From NCBI RefSeq assembly GCF_009753715.1, contig NZ_WQMS01000016.1:469290-533289 (forward strand): a stretch of DNA of 64,000 bases, given 5' to 3'. This document shows positions 53,569 to 61,465 of this stretch, piece by piece; position 1 is the stretch's first letter, and every line of letters begins with the position of its first letter. The DNA comes from Sphingomonas horti (GTDB taxonomy: Bacteria > Pseudomonadota > Alphaproteobacteria > Sphingomonadales > Sphingomonadaceae). A program made the position numbers and the translations under genes. The notes under the pieces were generated by a model, which saw only the letters and a program-made list of their open reading frames with translations, searched no databases and was not told where the DNA came from.

Positions 53569-53816
53569 TTCTTGCCTCCCTGAACGGCACAAAAAGTGAA
53601 TCGCGTGCGCGATCACTCGCACACTCGCACCGTCTCTAGCCGATCCGAAACCGAAGGCAAGCACCCTCCCGCCGTTTCGCTCGACGGTGTGGTGAATTTG
53701 CTACACCCGCCAAGCCCTTGGTCCACCGTCACGAACCGATCGTTTCGCGTACGCAGCGCATTGCAACGCGGCCCCGGCCGCCACGTTGTTGCCTGACCCT
53801 CAGCAGGAGATACGCG

Positions 53817-55001
53817 ATGAAGGCGCTCGTCTGGCACGGCAAGCAGGACATCCGCTACGAGACCATGCCCGATCCCGAGATCGAGGACGGACGCGACGCG
53901 ATCATCAAGGTGACGAGCTGCGCGATCTGCGGGTCGGACCTGCACCTGTTCCACAATCTGATGCCCGGCATGAAGCCGGGCGACATCGTCGGCCACGAGA
54001 CGATGGGCGAGGTGGTCGAGGTCGGAAAGAACAACAAGGCGCTGAAGCCCGGCGATCGGATCGTCGTGCCGTTCACGATCTGGTGCGGCGAATGCGACCA
54101 ATGCCGGCGGGGCAATTACTCCGTGTGCGAGCGCTCGAACCGCAACGCGAAGGTGGCGGAGCTCGTCTTCGGCCACGCGACCGCGGGCCTGTTCGGCTAC
54201 ACGCACCTGACCGGCGGCTATTCGGGCGGACAGGCCGAGTATCTGCGCGTGCCGATGGCCGACACGACCCACATCAAGGTGCCGGACCATTTCACTGACG
54301 AGCAGGCGCTGTTCCTGTCCGACATCCTGCCGACCGGCTGGCAGGCGGCGGTCTATTGCGACATCGAGCCCGACGACACGGTCGCGATCTGGGGCGCGGG
54401 ACCGGTCGGCCAGATGGCGATCCGCAGCGCGGTGCTGCTGGGCGCGCGGCAGGTGATCGCCATCGACTTCCTGCCCGAACGGCTCAGCATGGCGGCCGCC
54501 GCCGGCGCGGTCACGATCAATCCGGCCGAGGAAAGCGTGAAGGACCGGCTGAACGAGCTGACCCACAACAAGGGGCCGGACAAGTGCATCGACGCGGTCG
54601 GCATGGAATCCCACTCCCAGATCCTGCCCGAGCATCTCTACGACCGGACCAAACAGAGCCTGATGATGGAGACCGACCGGCCGCACACGCTGCGCGAGGC
54701 GATGCTGATGGTGCGGCCCGGCGGCGTGCTGTCGGTGCCGGGCGTCTATGGCGGCGTGGTCGACAAGTTGCCGTTCGGGGCTGCCATGAACAAGGGCGTG
54801 ACGATCCGCACCGGCCAGACCCACGTCAACCGCTGGACCGACGAGCTGATCGAGCTGATCGACGAAGGCGTGCTCGATCCGAGCTTCGTCATCACCCACA
54901 CCGAGCCGCTGGCGAAGGGGCCGGAGATGTACCCGACATTCGAAAGCCGGAAGGACAATTGCATCAAGGTGGTGCTGAAGCCCGGACAGGAGGCGGCGTG
55001 A
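53817..55001 (+). CDS. zinc-dependent alcohol dehydrogenase
   Basis: A 394-aa medium-chain dehydrogenase. The catalytic zinc ligands are Cys in CAICGSDLH and GHE (VGHETMGEV). The structural zinc site is the four-Cys cluster CGECDQCRRGNYSVC. The NAD site is WGAGPVGQMAI. The insertion and DILPTGWQAAVYCDIEPDD resemble the glutathione-independent formaldehyde dehydrogenase branch, so a small aldehyde or alcohol is a likely substrate. CAGGAGAT precedes the ATG. The next gene starts at its stop codon (TGATG). Confidence 0.9.
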   Translation: MKALVWHGKQDIRYETMPDPEIEDGRDAIIKVTSCAICGSDLHLFHNLMPGMKPGDIVGHETMGEVVEVGKNNKALKPGDRIVVPFTIWCGECDQCRRGNYSVCERSNRNAKVAELVFGHATAGLFGYTHLTGGYSGGQAEYLRVPMADTTHIKVPDHFTDEQALFLSDILPTGWQAAVYCDIEPDDTVAIWGAGPVGQMAIRSAVLLGARQVIAIDFLPERLSMAAAAGAVTINPAEESVKDRLNELTHNKGPDKCIDAVGMESHSQILPEHLYDRTKQSLMMETDRPHTLREAMLMVRPGGVLSVPGVYGGVVDKLPFGAAMNKGVTIRTGQTHVNRWTDELIELIDEGVLDPSFVITHTEPLAKGPEMYPTFESRKDNCIKVVLKPGQEAA

Positions 55002-55606
55002 TGGCCTGGAAATATGGCAGCGACAGCTCGCTCACGGCATCGGACGCGCTGGTGCGCGGCATCGGCCTGTTCGCGCTCGGGCTCGGCGCGGCGGAGCTGA
55101 TCGCCCCCGGCCGCTTCGCCAGGATGTTCGGCCTGGAAGGCAAGGAGAGCCTGCTGCGCGCCTATGGCGTGCGCGAGATCGGCTCCGCGATCGGCACGCT
55201 TTCGACCGATCCCGTGCCGGCGCTCTGGGCGCGCGCGGCCGGCGACGTGATGGACCTCGCGACAGTCGCGCTCGGCACCCGCAGCGACGATGCCGAGAAG
55301 CGGCGGAACGCCTGGATCGGCGTGGGCGCCGCCGCCGGCTTCGCGGCGCTCGACGCGTTCGCGGCGACGCTGATGGCGAAGCGCGGCGGCGAACGTCCGG
55401 CGCCGGCCGACTATAGCGACCGCTCGGGCCTGCCCAAGGGCGTCGAAGCGTCGCGCGGCTGGTATCGCGAGAAGCGGGAAAAGGGGCCGGCCGTCGCCAG
55501 CCGCGATGCCCGCAAGGACAGGGCGCATTCGGGCGACGCCGACCCGGCCCGCACCGAGACCGATGCCGGCCAGGCGCCGGTACCGGCAGGCGTGTCGATC
55601 GGCTGA
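55001..55606 (+). CDS. conserved membrane protein linked to the alcohol dehydrogenase
   Basis: A 201-aa protein. It has three or four hydrophobic stretches (LVRGIGLFALGLGAAELIAPG, AYGVREIGSAIGTLS, AAAGFAALDAFAATLMA) and a soluble, charged C-terminal tail of about 65 residues. It resembles the membrane part of proteins often labelled cyclase/dehydrase in sphingomonads, but I see no catalytic residues. The ATG shares one base with the stop of the dehydrogenase gene, so it is translationally coupled. Confidence 0.75.
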   Translation: MAWKYGSDSSLTASDALVRGIGLFALGLGAAELIAPGRFARMFGLEGKESLLRAYGVREIGSAIGTLSTDPVPALWARAAGDVMDLATVALGTRSDDAEKRRNAWIGVGAAAGFAALDAFAATLMAKRGGERPAPADYSDRSGLPKGVEASRGWYREKREKGPAVASRDARKDRAHSGDADPARTETDAGQAPVPAGVSIG

Positions 55607-55648
55607 GCGGGGCGGGGAACGGAGCCCCGGCCCCGCCGTTCCAGTGCG

Positions 55649-56428
55649 ATGGCCGAGGCCGACGACCTCCACTCGCCCGAGCTCCGCGTCGCCCCCGAGC
55701 GCGAGGACTTCTACGCGGAGAGCCTGAAGCTGCTGGCGGCGTCAGGCTATCCGTTCCTGTTGTCGGGCACCTACGCGCTGTCCTGCTACACCGGCATCAA
55801 CCGGCCGACCAAGGATGTCGACCTGTTCGCGAAGCCGAGCGACGCGCTGAAGATCCTCGCCTTTCTTCGCGAGCATGGCCGGCCGGTCGAGATGGTCGAC
55901 GAGCGCTGGCTGGCCCGCATCACGCGCGGCGAGCTGTTCATCGATCTTATCTTCAACATGCCGACCTCGGGCAGCACCGTCGGCGACGACTGGTTCCAAG
56001 GCGCGCCGCAGGCCCGTATCTACGACACGGTCGTCCAGCTGGTGCCGCCGACCGAACTGATCTGGTCGAAGATCTTCGTCCAGGACCGCTATCGCTATGA
56101 CGGCGCCGATGTCGCGCACCTGATCCTCAGGAAGCATGCCGAGATCGACTGGCGACGCCTCCTCGATCATCTCGAACTGCACTGGGAAGTGCTGCTGATC
56201 GCGCTGCTGAACTTCCGCTTCGTCTATCCGAGCGAACGCGACCTGATCCCGCAATGGCTGATGGACGAGCTACTGGAGCGGCTGGCGGCGCAGCGCGCGA
56301 TGCCGGGCCCTGGCGTGAAGGTCTGCCGCGGCCGCATCTTCAGCCCGCGCGACTATGAGATCGACGTCACCGAATGGGGCTTTTCCGAAGCCTTCGGCAA
56401 CCTGGAAGAACGCTATGAGCACCACTGA
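55649..56428 (+). CDS. nucleotidyltransferase-fold protein (AbiEii-like)
   Basis: A 259-aa protein. Its core FLLSGTYALSCYTGINRPTKDVDLFAK carries the G-G/S and D-x-D motifs of minimal nucleotidyltransferases (here SG...KDVDLF), with a third acidic position in LFIDLIFN. The following TELIWSKIFVQDRYRYDGADVAHLI matches the helical half of AbiEii/MNT-type proteins. The substrate could be NTP and a protein or RNA target. It overlaps the metallophosphoesterase gene by 14 nt. Confidence 0.75.
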   Translation: MAEADDLHSPELRVAPEREDFYAESLKLLAASGYPFLLSGTYALSCYTGINRPTKDVDLFAKPSDALKILAFLREHGRPVEMVDERWLARITRGELFIDLIFNMPTSGSTVGDDWFQGAPQARIYDTVVQLVPPTELIWSKIFVQDRYRYDGADVAHLILRKHAEIDWRRLLDHLELHWEVLLIALLNFRFVYPSERDLIPQWLMDELLERLAAQRAMPGPGVKVCRGRIFSPRDYEIDVTEWGFSEAFGNLEERYEHH

Positions 56429-57140
56429 GCCAATGACGATCGCCGCGATCGGCGACCTGCACGTCACCGAGACCGCGACGCGCCCTTATTCCGAGCTGTT
56501 CAAGGAAATGTCGGACCAGGCGGACGTGATCGTGCTGTGCGGGGACCTCACCAATTTCGGCAAGGCCAGGGAAGCCGAGATCCTGGCCGAGGATCTTCGC
56601 TGCGCGACCAGGCCGGTGATCGGCGTGCTCGGCAACCATGACCATGAATGCGGCCAGCCGGAGGCGGTCGCGCAGATCCTGCACCAGGCCGGCATGACGA
56701 TCCTGGACGAGCAGGCGATCGAGCTGCACGGCGTCGGCTTTGCCGGGGTGAAAGGCTTTCTGGGCGGCTTCGGGCGCGGCGAGCTGGCGCCGTTCGGCGA
56801 AGCGCCGCTGAAGGCGATCGTCGAGGAAGCGAACAACGAGGCGCGCAAGCTGGAGAACGGCCTGCGCTCGCTGCGCACCGACCGCTCGGTCGCGGTGCTC
56901 CACTATGCCCCGATCCCGCAGACGCTGGAGGGAGAGCCGATCGAGATTTTTCCCTGGCTCGGCTCGGCCCGCCTGGCCGACGCGATCGACCGCTTCGACC
57001 ACGTCAAATTAGTGCTTCACGGCCACGCCCATCACGGCTGCTACGAAGGCCGCACCCGGGCCGGCACCCCGGTCTATAACGTCGCTCAGTTCGTGGTGCG
57101 GCCAAAGTTCGACCGCCCTTACGCGCTGTTCACCGTCTAA
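56415..57140 (+). CDS. calcineurin-like metallophosphoesterase
   Basis: A 241-aa phosphoesterase with all family motifs: GDLHVTE (D-x-H), CGDLTNFG (GD), GNHDHE, LHYAP and HGHAHHG. It should hold two metals and hydrolyse a phosphate mono- or diester. The substrate is unknown. The start ATG 56415 lies inside the end of the nucleotidyltransferase gene, so the two products are made together and may work on the same molecule, one adding and the other removing a nucleotide. Confidence 0.88.
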   Translation: MSTTEPMTIAAIGDLHVTETATRPYSELFKEMSDQADVIVLCGDLTNFGKAREAEILAEDLRCATRPVIGVLGNHDHECGQPEAVAQILHQAGMTILDEQAIELHGVGFAGVKGFLGGFGRGELAPFGEAPLKAIVEEANNEARKLENGLRSLRTDRSVAVLHYAPIPQTLEGEPIEIFPWLGSARLADAIDRFDHVKLVLHGHAHHGCYEGRTRAGTPVYNVAQFVVRPKFDRPYALFTV

Positions 57141-57202
57141 GGCTGCTTCGCGCGGCGTAGCGGCCCCGGGGAACATCCTGCCGTGCGTGCCGTTAAGCGC
57201 CG

Positions 57203-58102
57203 ATGCGTGTCCATTATCTGAAGTGCGGCACGGACTGCCCGTTGGGCGGGGCCCTGTTCGACGGGTTCAGCAAAGGCATTTTCGGCCTCATCCCCTGCGC
57301 CGCCCAGCTCGTCGAGACCAATGACGGCCTGGTGCTGATCGACACGGGCTATGGGGTAGAGGACGTGCAGCATCCGCATCCACGGCTCAGCCTGTTCTTC
57401 CACGTCCTGCTGAACATCCGCTTCCGCATGCGCGAGACCGCGCTCCGTCAGATCGAGGCGATGGGCTATTCGGCGCGCGACGTGCGCCACATCGTGCTCA
57501 CGCATCTCGACTTCGACCATGCCGGCGGAATCGAGGACTTCCCGCAGGCGCGCGTGCATGTGATGGAGGCGGAGCGCGAAGCCGCGGAGAAGAAGCGCCG
57601 CGGCTTCATCGCCAAGCGGCGCTATCGCCCCGCCCAGTGGGACGATGTGCGCGACTGGCGGACCTATGCGGGAAGCGGCGAGGACTGGTTCGGCTTCGAC
57701 AGCGTGCGCCAGCTCGACGGGCTTCCGCCGGAAATCCTGATGGTGCCGCTGGGCGGCCATACGTCGGGCCATGCCGGGATCGCCATCCAGACCGGCGGCG
57801 GCTGGGTGTTGAATGCCGGCGACGCCTATTTCTACCGCCGGGAGCTGGATGCCGACCGGCGTCGGTGCACCCCAGGCCTGCGCTTCTACCAGACGTTGAT
57901 GGACACGGACCGCGCCCTGCGGTTCGAAAACCAGCAGCGGTTGCGCGAGCTGAAGCGCGACAGGGGCTCGGACGTCACGATCTTCTGCTCGCACGACGAG
58001 AAGGAACTCGAGGCGATGCAAGGCGGCCGTTCGCCCGTGCGCCCGCCCCCGAGCCGAGCGCGCGCCCATATATCGCCGGGCGCGGCCCCTGCGGCAGGCT
58101 AG
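57203..58102 (+). CDS. MBL-fold metallo-hydrolase (lactonase-like)
   Basis: A 299-aa metallo-beta-lactamase-fold enzyme. The zinc motif is LTHLDFDHAGG (an H-x-D-x-D-H form), with further ligands in PLGGHTSGHAG and NAGDAYF, and a final FCSHDEKEL. These features are shared with quorum-quenching lactonases and related hydrolases. The last 25 residues are low-complexity (Pro/Ala/Arg-rich) and unlike the rest. The stop is 4 nt before the probable left end of a transposon, so the C-terminus may have been altered by the insertion. Confidence 0.82.
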   Translation: MRVHYLKCGTDCPLGGALFDGFSKGIFGLIPCAAQLVETNDGLVLIDTGYGVEDVQHPHPRLSLFFHVLLNIRFRMRETALRQIEAMGYSARDVRHIVLTHLDFDHAGGIEDFPQARVHVMEAEREAAEKKRRGFIAKRRYRPAQWDDVRDWRTYAGSGEDWFGFDSVRQLDGLPPEILMVPLGGHTSGHAGIAIQTGGGWVLNAGDAYFYRRELDADRRRCTPGLRFYQTLMDTDRALRFENQQRLRELKRDRGSDVTIFCSHDEKELEAMQGGRSPVRPPPSRARAHISPGAAPAAG

Positions 58103-58454
58103 CAGTGTCCGGTCGCAAAACGGCTGCGCCGCGTTCCCTTAGGCCGAGCCGGATACGCACCGGAGAAGATGCACTACCTTGCTCCTACAGCGCGACACCT
58201 TTGCAGGCCCTTGCTCCTATCCAGCGGTATCAAGCGCTTACTGGACGGCACAATGGAAATCTGAATGAGGCCCACGCTGCGACGAGCCGCAGGCTGTGCC
58301 GTCCGAGTCAGCCGCCGCGCCAGACGGAGCCGGTTTTCACCGTTCAGCCCGCCGCGTTAGATGCCGGCCCCCGCTCAGCGGCTCGTATGCGGAAAGGGAG
58401 CGCAGCTCGGATCGACGGGCTGGTCTGGGTCTTAGTGCAGGTTGGGAGCTCTGC
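58103..58454. other. transposon left-end region without genes
   Basis: 352 nt between the MBL-fold gene and tniQ hold no supported gene. Visible structure: a Tn402-like terminal sequence at 58106, a direct repeat CCTTGCTCCTA at 58177-58187 and 58209-58219, and a perfect 10-bp inverted repeat (GGACGGCACA at 58243, TGTGCCGTCC at 58295). Repeated transposase-binding sites are expected in such ends. Confidence 0.5.
58106..58130. repeat. candidate transposon left terminal inverted repeat
   Basis: It begins TGTC and continues into AAAACGGCTGCGCC. The Tn5053/Tn402 termini begin TGTC and continue AAGACGACTGCACC at almost the same spacing, as I recall them. The matching right end is not in the window, so this is a candidate only. 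Confidence 0.45.
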
Positions 58455-60332
58455 TCATTGGAAGAACGCCTTCTCAGCCGCCGTTCTGCAGAATCCGCCG
58501 GGACCCAGGTCCGGGATGCCGGCTTTGATCGCATCGTGGTAGGCGCGCTGGGTCGTCACTCCCCGCCGGGCCGCCAGCTCGGTGGATGAGATGTGGATGT
58601 CGGCGAGGTCGAGAACGTAGTGGACGGGGACGAGTTTCCTCTTGGTGCCTGTCGCGGTCTTGATTTGGCTGAGGAGCGGGATCGACTGGCTGAAGCCGAG
58701 GTTTAGGGTCTCGCCTGCCTCGACCTTGGACATGTGGGTCGCGTAGGTGATCCGCTCCAAGGCCGCGTCCATCGGATCGAATTTCAGGGTGCGCAGGAAC
58801 GCCTTCGCCACGGGCTGCACCAGGATACAGCGGGTCAGCGGTGCGGCCCGGTCTGCGACGACGTAGGGCAGCGTGCCATCGAGGAGCGCCGCGAGGGCGG
58901 GCCCCCAGGGCTTCATGCGTTTTCCAACGGCCTTCATGGCCGAATGGAGCGGCAGCGTGCATTGAGTTGGGTCGCCGGTCGGGCTTGAGGCGATGGAGTC
59001 GATCAGTGCCTCGACCGAGGACGCGACGATCTGCATGGCCCCGTAGCGCGCCTCGAAGAAGGGATGCGTCTCACGCTGTAGGAGCTTCATCGCGACGAGC
59101 TGCTCGACGCCGTGCCAGGAGACGCCGAGCGGCTGGCGCGCGGAGTCTATGGGCGTGCGGACGCCGTAGCGGCGCTCGAGGTCTTCGAATTCCCAGGTCG
59201 AGAACCGGGGCTCGGCCCGGTTCTGGTCGAGGACGAAGATGGTGGCGAGGATGCCGCTGCGTCGGAGGCCGGCGACCGCGCCGGAGCCGAGGCCGATGAT
59301 CCTGGCGGCGTCGGTGATCGACCTCGTGCTCTCGAGGATCTGGTCACGGTTGGGGCCCTGCAGGCTAATGGATTCGCGCCAGGCGGAAACGATCGGCGAG
59401 AGCGCGGGAGGCATGTCGGCGATGCGCTTCAAGGCGACGAAGCGGAGAGTCCGGCCAGCGTTGCCGTCCGAGTGACGGGCCGTGCGGGTGGCGATGCGGG
59501 TGGAGATCATCGCGTTCATCGTGCGTGGCCAGCCGGCGACGATCTTCCAGGCGGCCGCTACGGCACGGGCGAGCTGGGCGGGAGGGGACTTGAGGTTGTT
59601 CGCGATCTGCGTGTCCATGCTGGGATCGACGACGGGGATCAGCCGCATTATGAGGTCGAGTGTGGTGGCAGCGCCTGCTTCGGCCAGTATGGGGGGCAGT
59701 GCGGCGAGGGAGGCGGCGCGTCGGATGGGATCGGGGTGGACGAGGCCGACGGCGAGCTCGAGCTGCGGCCGGAGTTCCTCGAGAACGTGGGACGTCGAGG
59801 CCTTCTTGAGATCGGCCATGCAGGCGGCGCAGAAGTCGATGCCGAGCGTGTGCTGCCAGCCCGGCCGGACGTTGCAATCAGGGGACGGACACCTGTCGAG
59901 CAGGAATTCCCATGTGTCGATGTCGAACGGGAAGAGGCGGATGTGCCAGATGGCGCGGTCGTAGGCGGTGCCGATGTCAGGATCGGCCAGCGACCGCGCG
60001 AAGGCGCCAGGCGCGTAGCGCCGGAAGTTCTTGGCGATGAGGAAGCTGGGGATGAGGGTGCCAAAGAAGTTGTGGCGGTCCTGGGCGCCCGTCACCTGAG
60101 CGGAGATACGCGGTGTGGCGCGGGCGAGCAGTTCCGCGGCGTCTACGTTCATCGCGGCGGCCAAGGCCCTGATATGGTCGGGCGAAGCGAAGGGCGCGGT
60201 CTGCCGGTGCCCGTAGATCACGCCGGCATGCGAGGTGATCTCGCCCAACTTCTCGAGGCCCGCGACCTGATCGGCCCAGCGGGAGACGGCGCCGTTGAAC
60301 GACTCGCAGGGGATGAAGGCGAAGTCAGTCAT
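58455..60332 (-). CDS. tniQ: TniQ/TnsD family target-site selector
   Basis: A 625-aa TniQ-family protein. The N-terminal TniQ domain (ESFNGAVSRWADQVA..., with the zinc-type cysteines CPSPDCNVRP and FCAACMADL spaced around 195-225) is followed by a long helical part. A C-terminal HTH-like region (TELAARRGVTTQRAYHDAIKAGIPDLGPGG) could read DNA. At 625 aa it is longer than Tn5053 TniQ and nearer to TnsD, which binds a specific attachment site. Its ATG overlaps the end of tniB by 8 nt. Many Met/Ala-rich helices are intact and no frameshift is seen. Confidence 0.82.
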   Translation of the reverse strand: MTDFAFIPCESFNGAVSRWADQVAGLEKLGEITSHAGVIYGHRQTAPFASPDHIRALAAAMNVDAAELLARATPRISAQVTGAQDRHNFFGTLIPSFLIAKNFRRYAPGAFARSLADPDIGTAYDRAIWHIRLFPFDIDTWEFLLDRCPSPDCNVRPGWQHTLGIDFCAACMADLKKASTSHVLEELRPQLELAVGLVHPDPIRRAASLAALPPILAEAGAATTLDLIMRLIPVVDPSMDTQIANNLKSPPAQLARAVAAAWKIVAGWPRTMNAMISTRIATRTARHSDGNAGRTLRFVALKRIADMPPALSPIVSAWRESISLQGPNRDQILESTRSITDAARIIGLGSGAVAGLRRSGILATIFVLDQNRAEPRFSTWEFEDLERRYGVRTPIDSARQPLGVSWHGVEQLVAMKLLQRETHPFFEARYGAMQIVASSVEALIDSIASSPTGDPTQCTLPLHSAMKAVGKRMKPWGPALAALLDGTLPYVVADRAAPLTRCILVQPVAKAFLRTLKFDPMDAALERITYATHMSKVEAGETLNLGFSQSIPLLSQIKTATGTKRKLVPVHYVLDLADIHISSTELAARRGVTTQRAYHDAIKAGIPDLGPGGFCRTAAEKAFFQ

Positions 60333-61416
60333 GGGCAACCTCCTGGCCGGTGTCCACCTGGTCGTCCGTGTCGGCCTCGGTATTGGCGTCTGCGTCGTCG
60401 CCCTCGCCCGACCCGGTGTCCGGCTGCTCCTCGAAAGGATTGTAGGTGATGCGGCCGTTGCTGACGGCCCAGTCCTGGACGGCATCGGAGAGGTCACGAC
60501 GGGTGATGCCGTCGTGGCCGGCGCGGGTGATGTTCACCACAGCCGTCTCGATGATGCGGCTGAACTGGCCGATGAAGCCACTGGAGGCTTCGAGCAGGAG
60601 CTGCGCGGTATCGGGGTTGCCAAGGCCGGCTTTGAACCGGATCACGTCGCTGTCGACGAGCGCCTGGTCGAAGGCGTGGGCGAACGCCATGAACTCATCC
60701 GCATGGGTCGTCCAGCGAAGGCGCCCGATGCTGACGGGCGTGTCGAGGCGATTGCCTAGGTCTTCGGTGGTCTTGAAGATGTTCTTGGCCTTCAGCTTGC
60801 CGACGAACGCGATCGCGCAGTCGCCATCGTCGAGGATGTCGAGGATTTTCATTGCGATGACCGGGTGGATGGTGAGGCGGCGGCCGGCGCGCTGGAACTC
60901 GTCGAAGATGAGGAGGTCGACCTTGTGTTCCTTGATGCTGCGGCGGGCGCGCGCCCACCGCTTGTCGGGCGTGAGGCTTTCGGGCCGCGCCTCCGTCAGC
61001 GCGCGCAGGATATCGGCGGCGAGCGATCCGACGGAACCCTCGCTGTCGAGCTTCACGTAGACGACGGACGAGGTCTCCGTCCCGAGCCTCGCCACGACGC
61101 GGCGGACATAGTCGCGGGCGCCAACGCTCTTGCCCGTGAAGCTGTGTGCCAGGATCCGGACCGCCGGCTGTGGCAAGCGCGCGAGGCGCAGGAGGGGCGC
61201 CGCGGTGCGCATCTCCTCGAAGGTCTCGTCCATCTCGGTCTGGGGCGCGTAGGGACAGCGGATGGCGCGGACGAGCAGGCGCCTGTAGGCGACGAGCATG
61301 GGACCGGAGAGCGTGGCCGGGTCGAGCGGCTTGCCGGTGAGGGTCGATACGGCTTCGTTCAGGGAGTCGAGGTCGAAGTCCGGGTCGTCGAGCGTTTCAG
61401 TCTGTTGGAAGCTCAT
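60325..61416 (-). CDS. tniB: TniB/TnsC family AAA+ transposition regulator
   Basis: A 363-aa ATPase that links the target selector to the transposase. The nucleotide site reads AHSFTGKSV, so the first Gly of Walker A is replaced. Walker B is LLIFDEFQRAG, and sensor residues lie in IAFVGKLKA. A C-terminal acidic tail (DADANTEADTDDQVD) is unusual. AAGGAGATC lies before the ATG. It follows tniA after 49 nt and overlaps tniQ. Confidence 0.88.
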   Translation of the reverse strand: MSFQQTETLDDPDFDLDSLNEAVSTLTGKPLDPATLSGPMLVAYRRLLVRAIRCPYAPQTEMDETFEEMRTAAPLLRLARLPQPAVRILAHSFTGKSVGARDYVRRVVARLGTETSSVVYVKLDSEGSVGSLAADILRALTEARPESLTPDKRWARARRSIKEHKVDLLIFDEFQRAGRRLTIHPVIAMKILDILDDGDCAIAFVGKLKAKNIFKTTEDLGNRLDTPVSIGRLRWTTHADEFMAFAHAFDQALVDSDVIRFKAGLGNPDTAQLLLEASSGFIGQFSRIIETAVVNITRAGHDGITRRDLSDAVQDWAVSNGRITYNPFEEQPDTGSGEGDDADANTEADTDDQVDTGQEVAHD

Positions 61417-61465
61417 GCGGGATCTCCTTGGGGCCCCGCCCGCACCGCGGGCGGGGCGGTGCGGT

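Noticed and set aside
58103..58454. Small open frames in the transposon end as genes
   Set aside because: They lack ribosome-binding sites, overlap one another and show no protein motifs.
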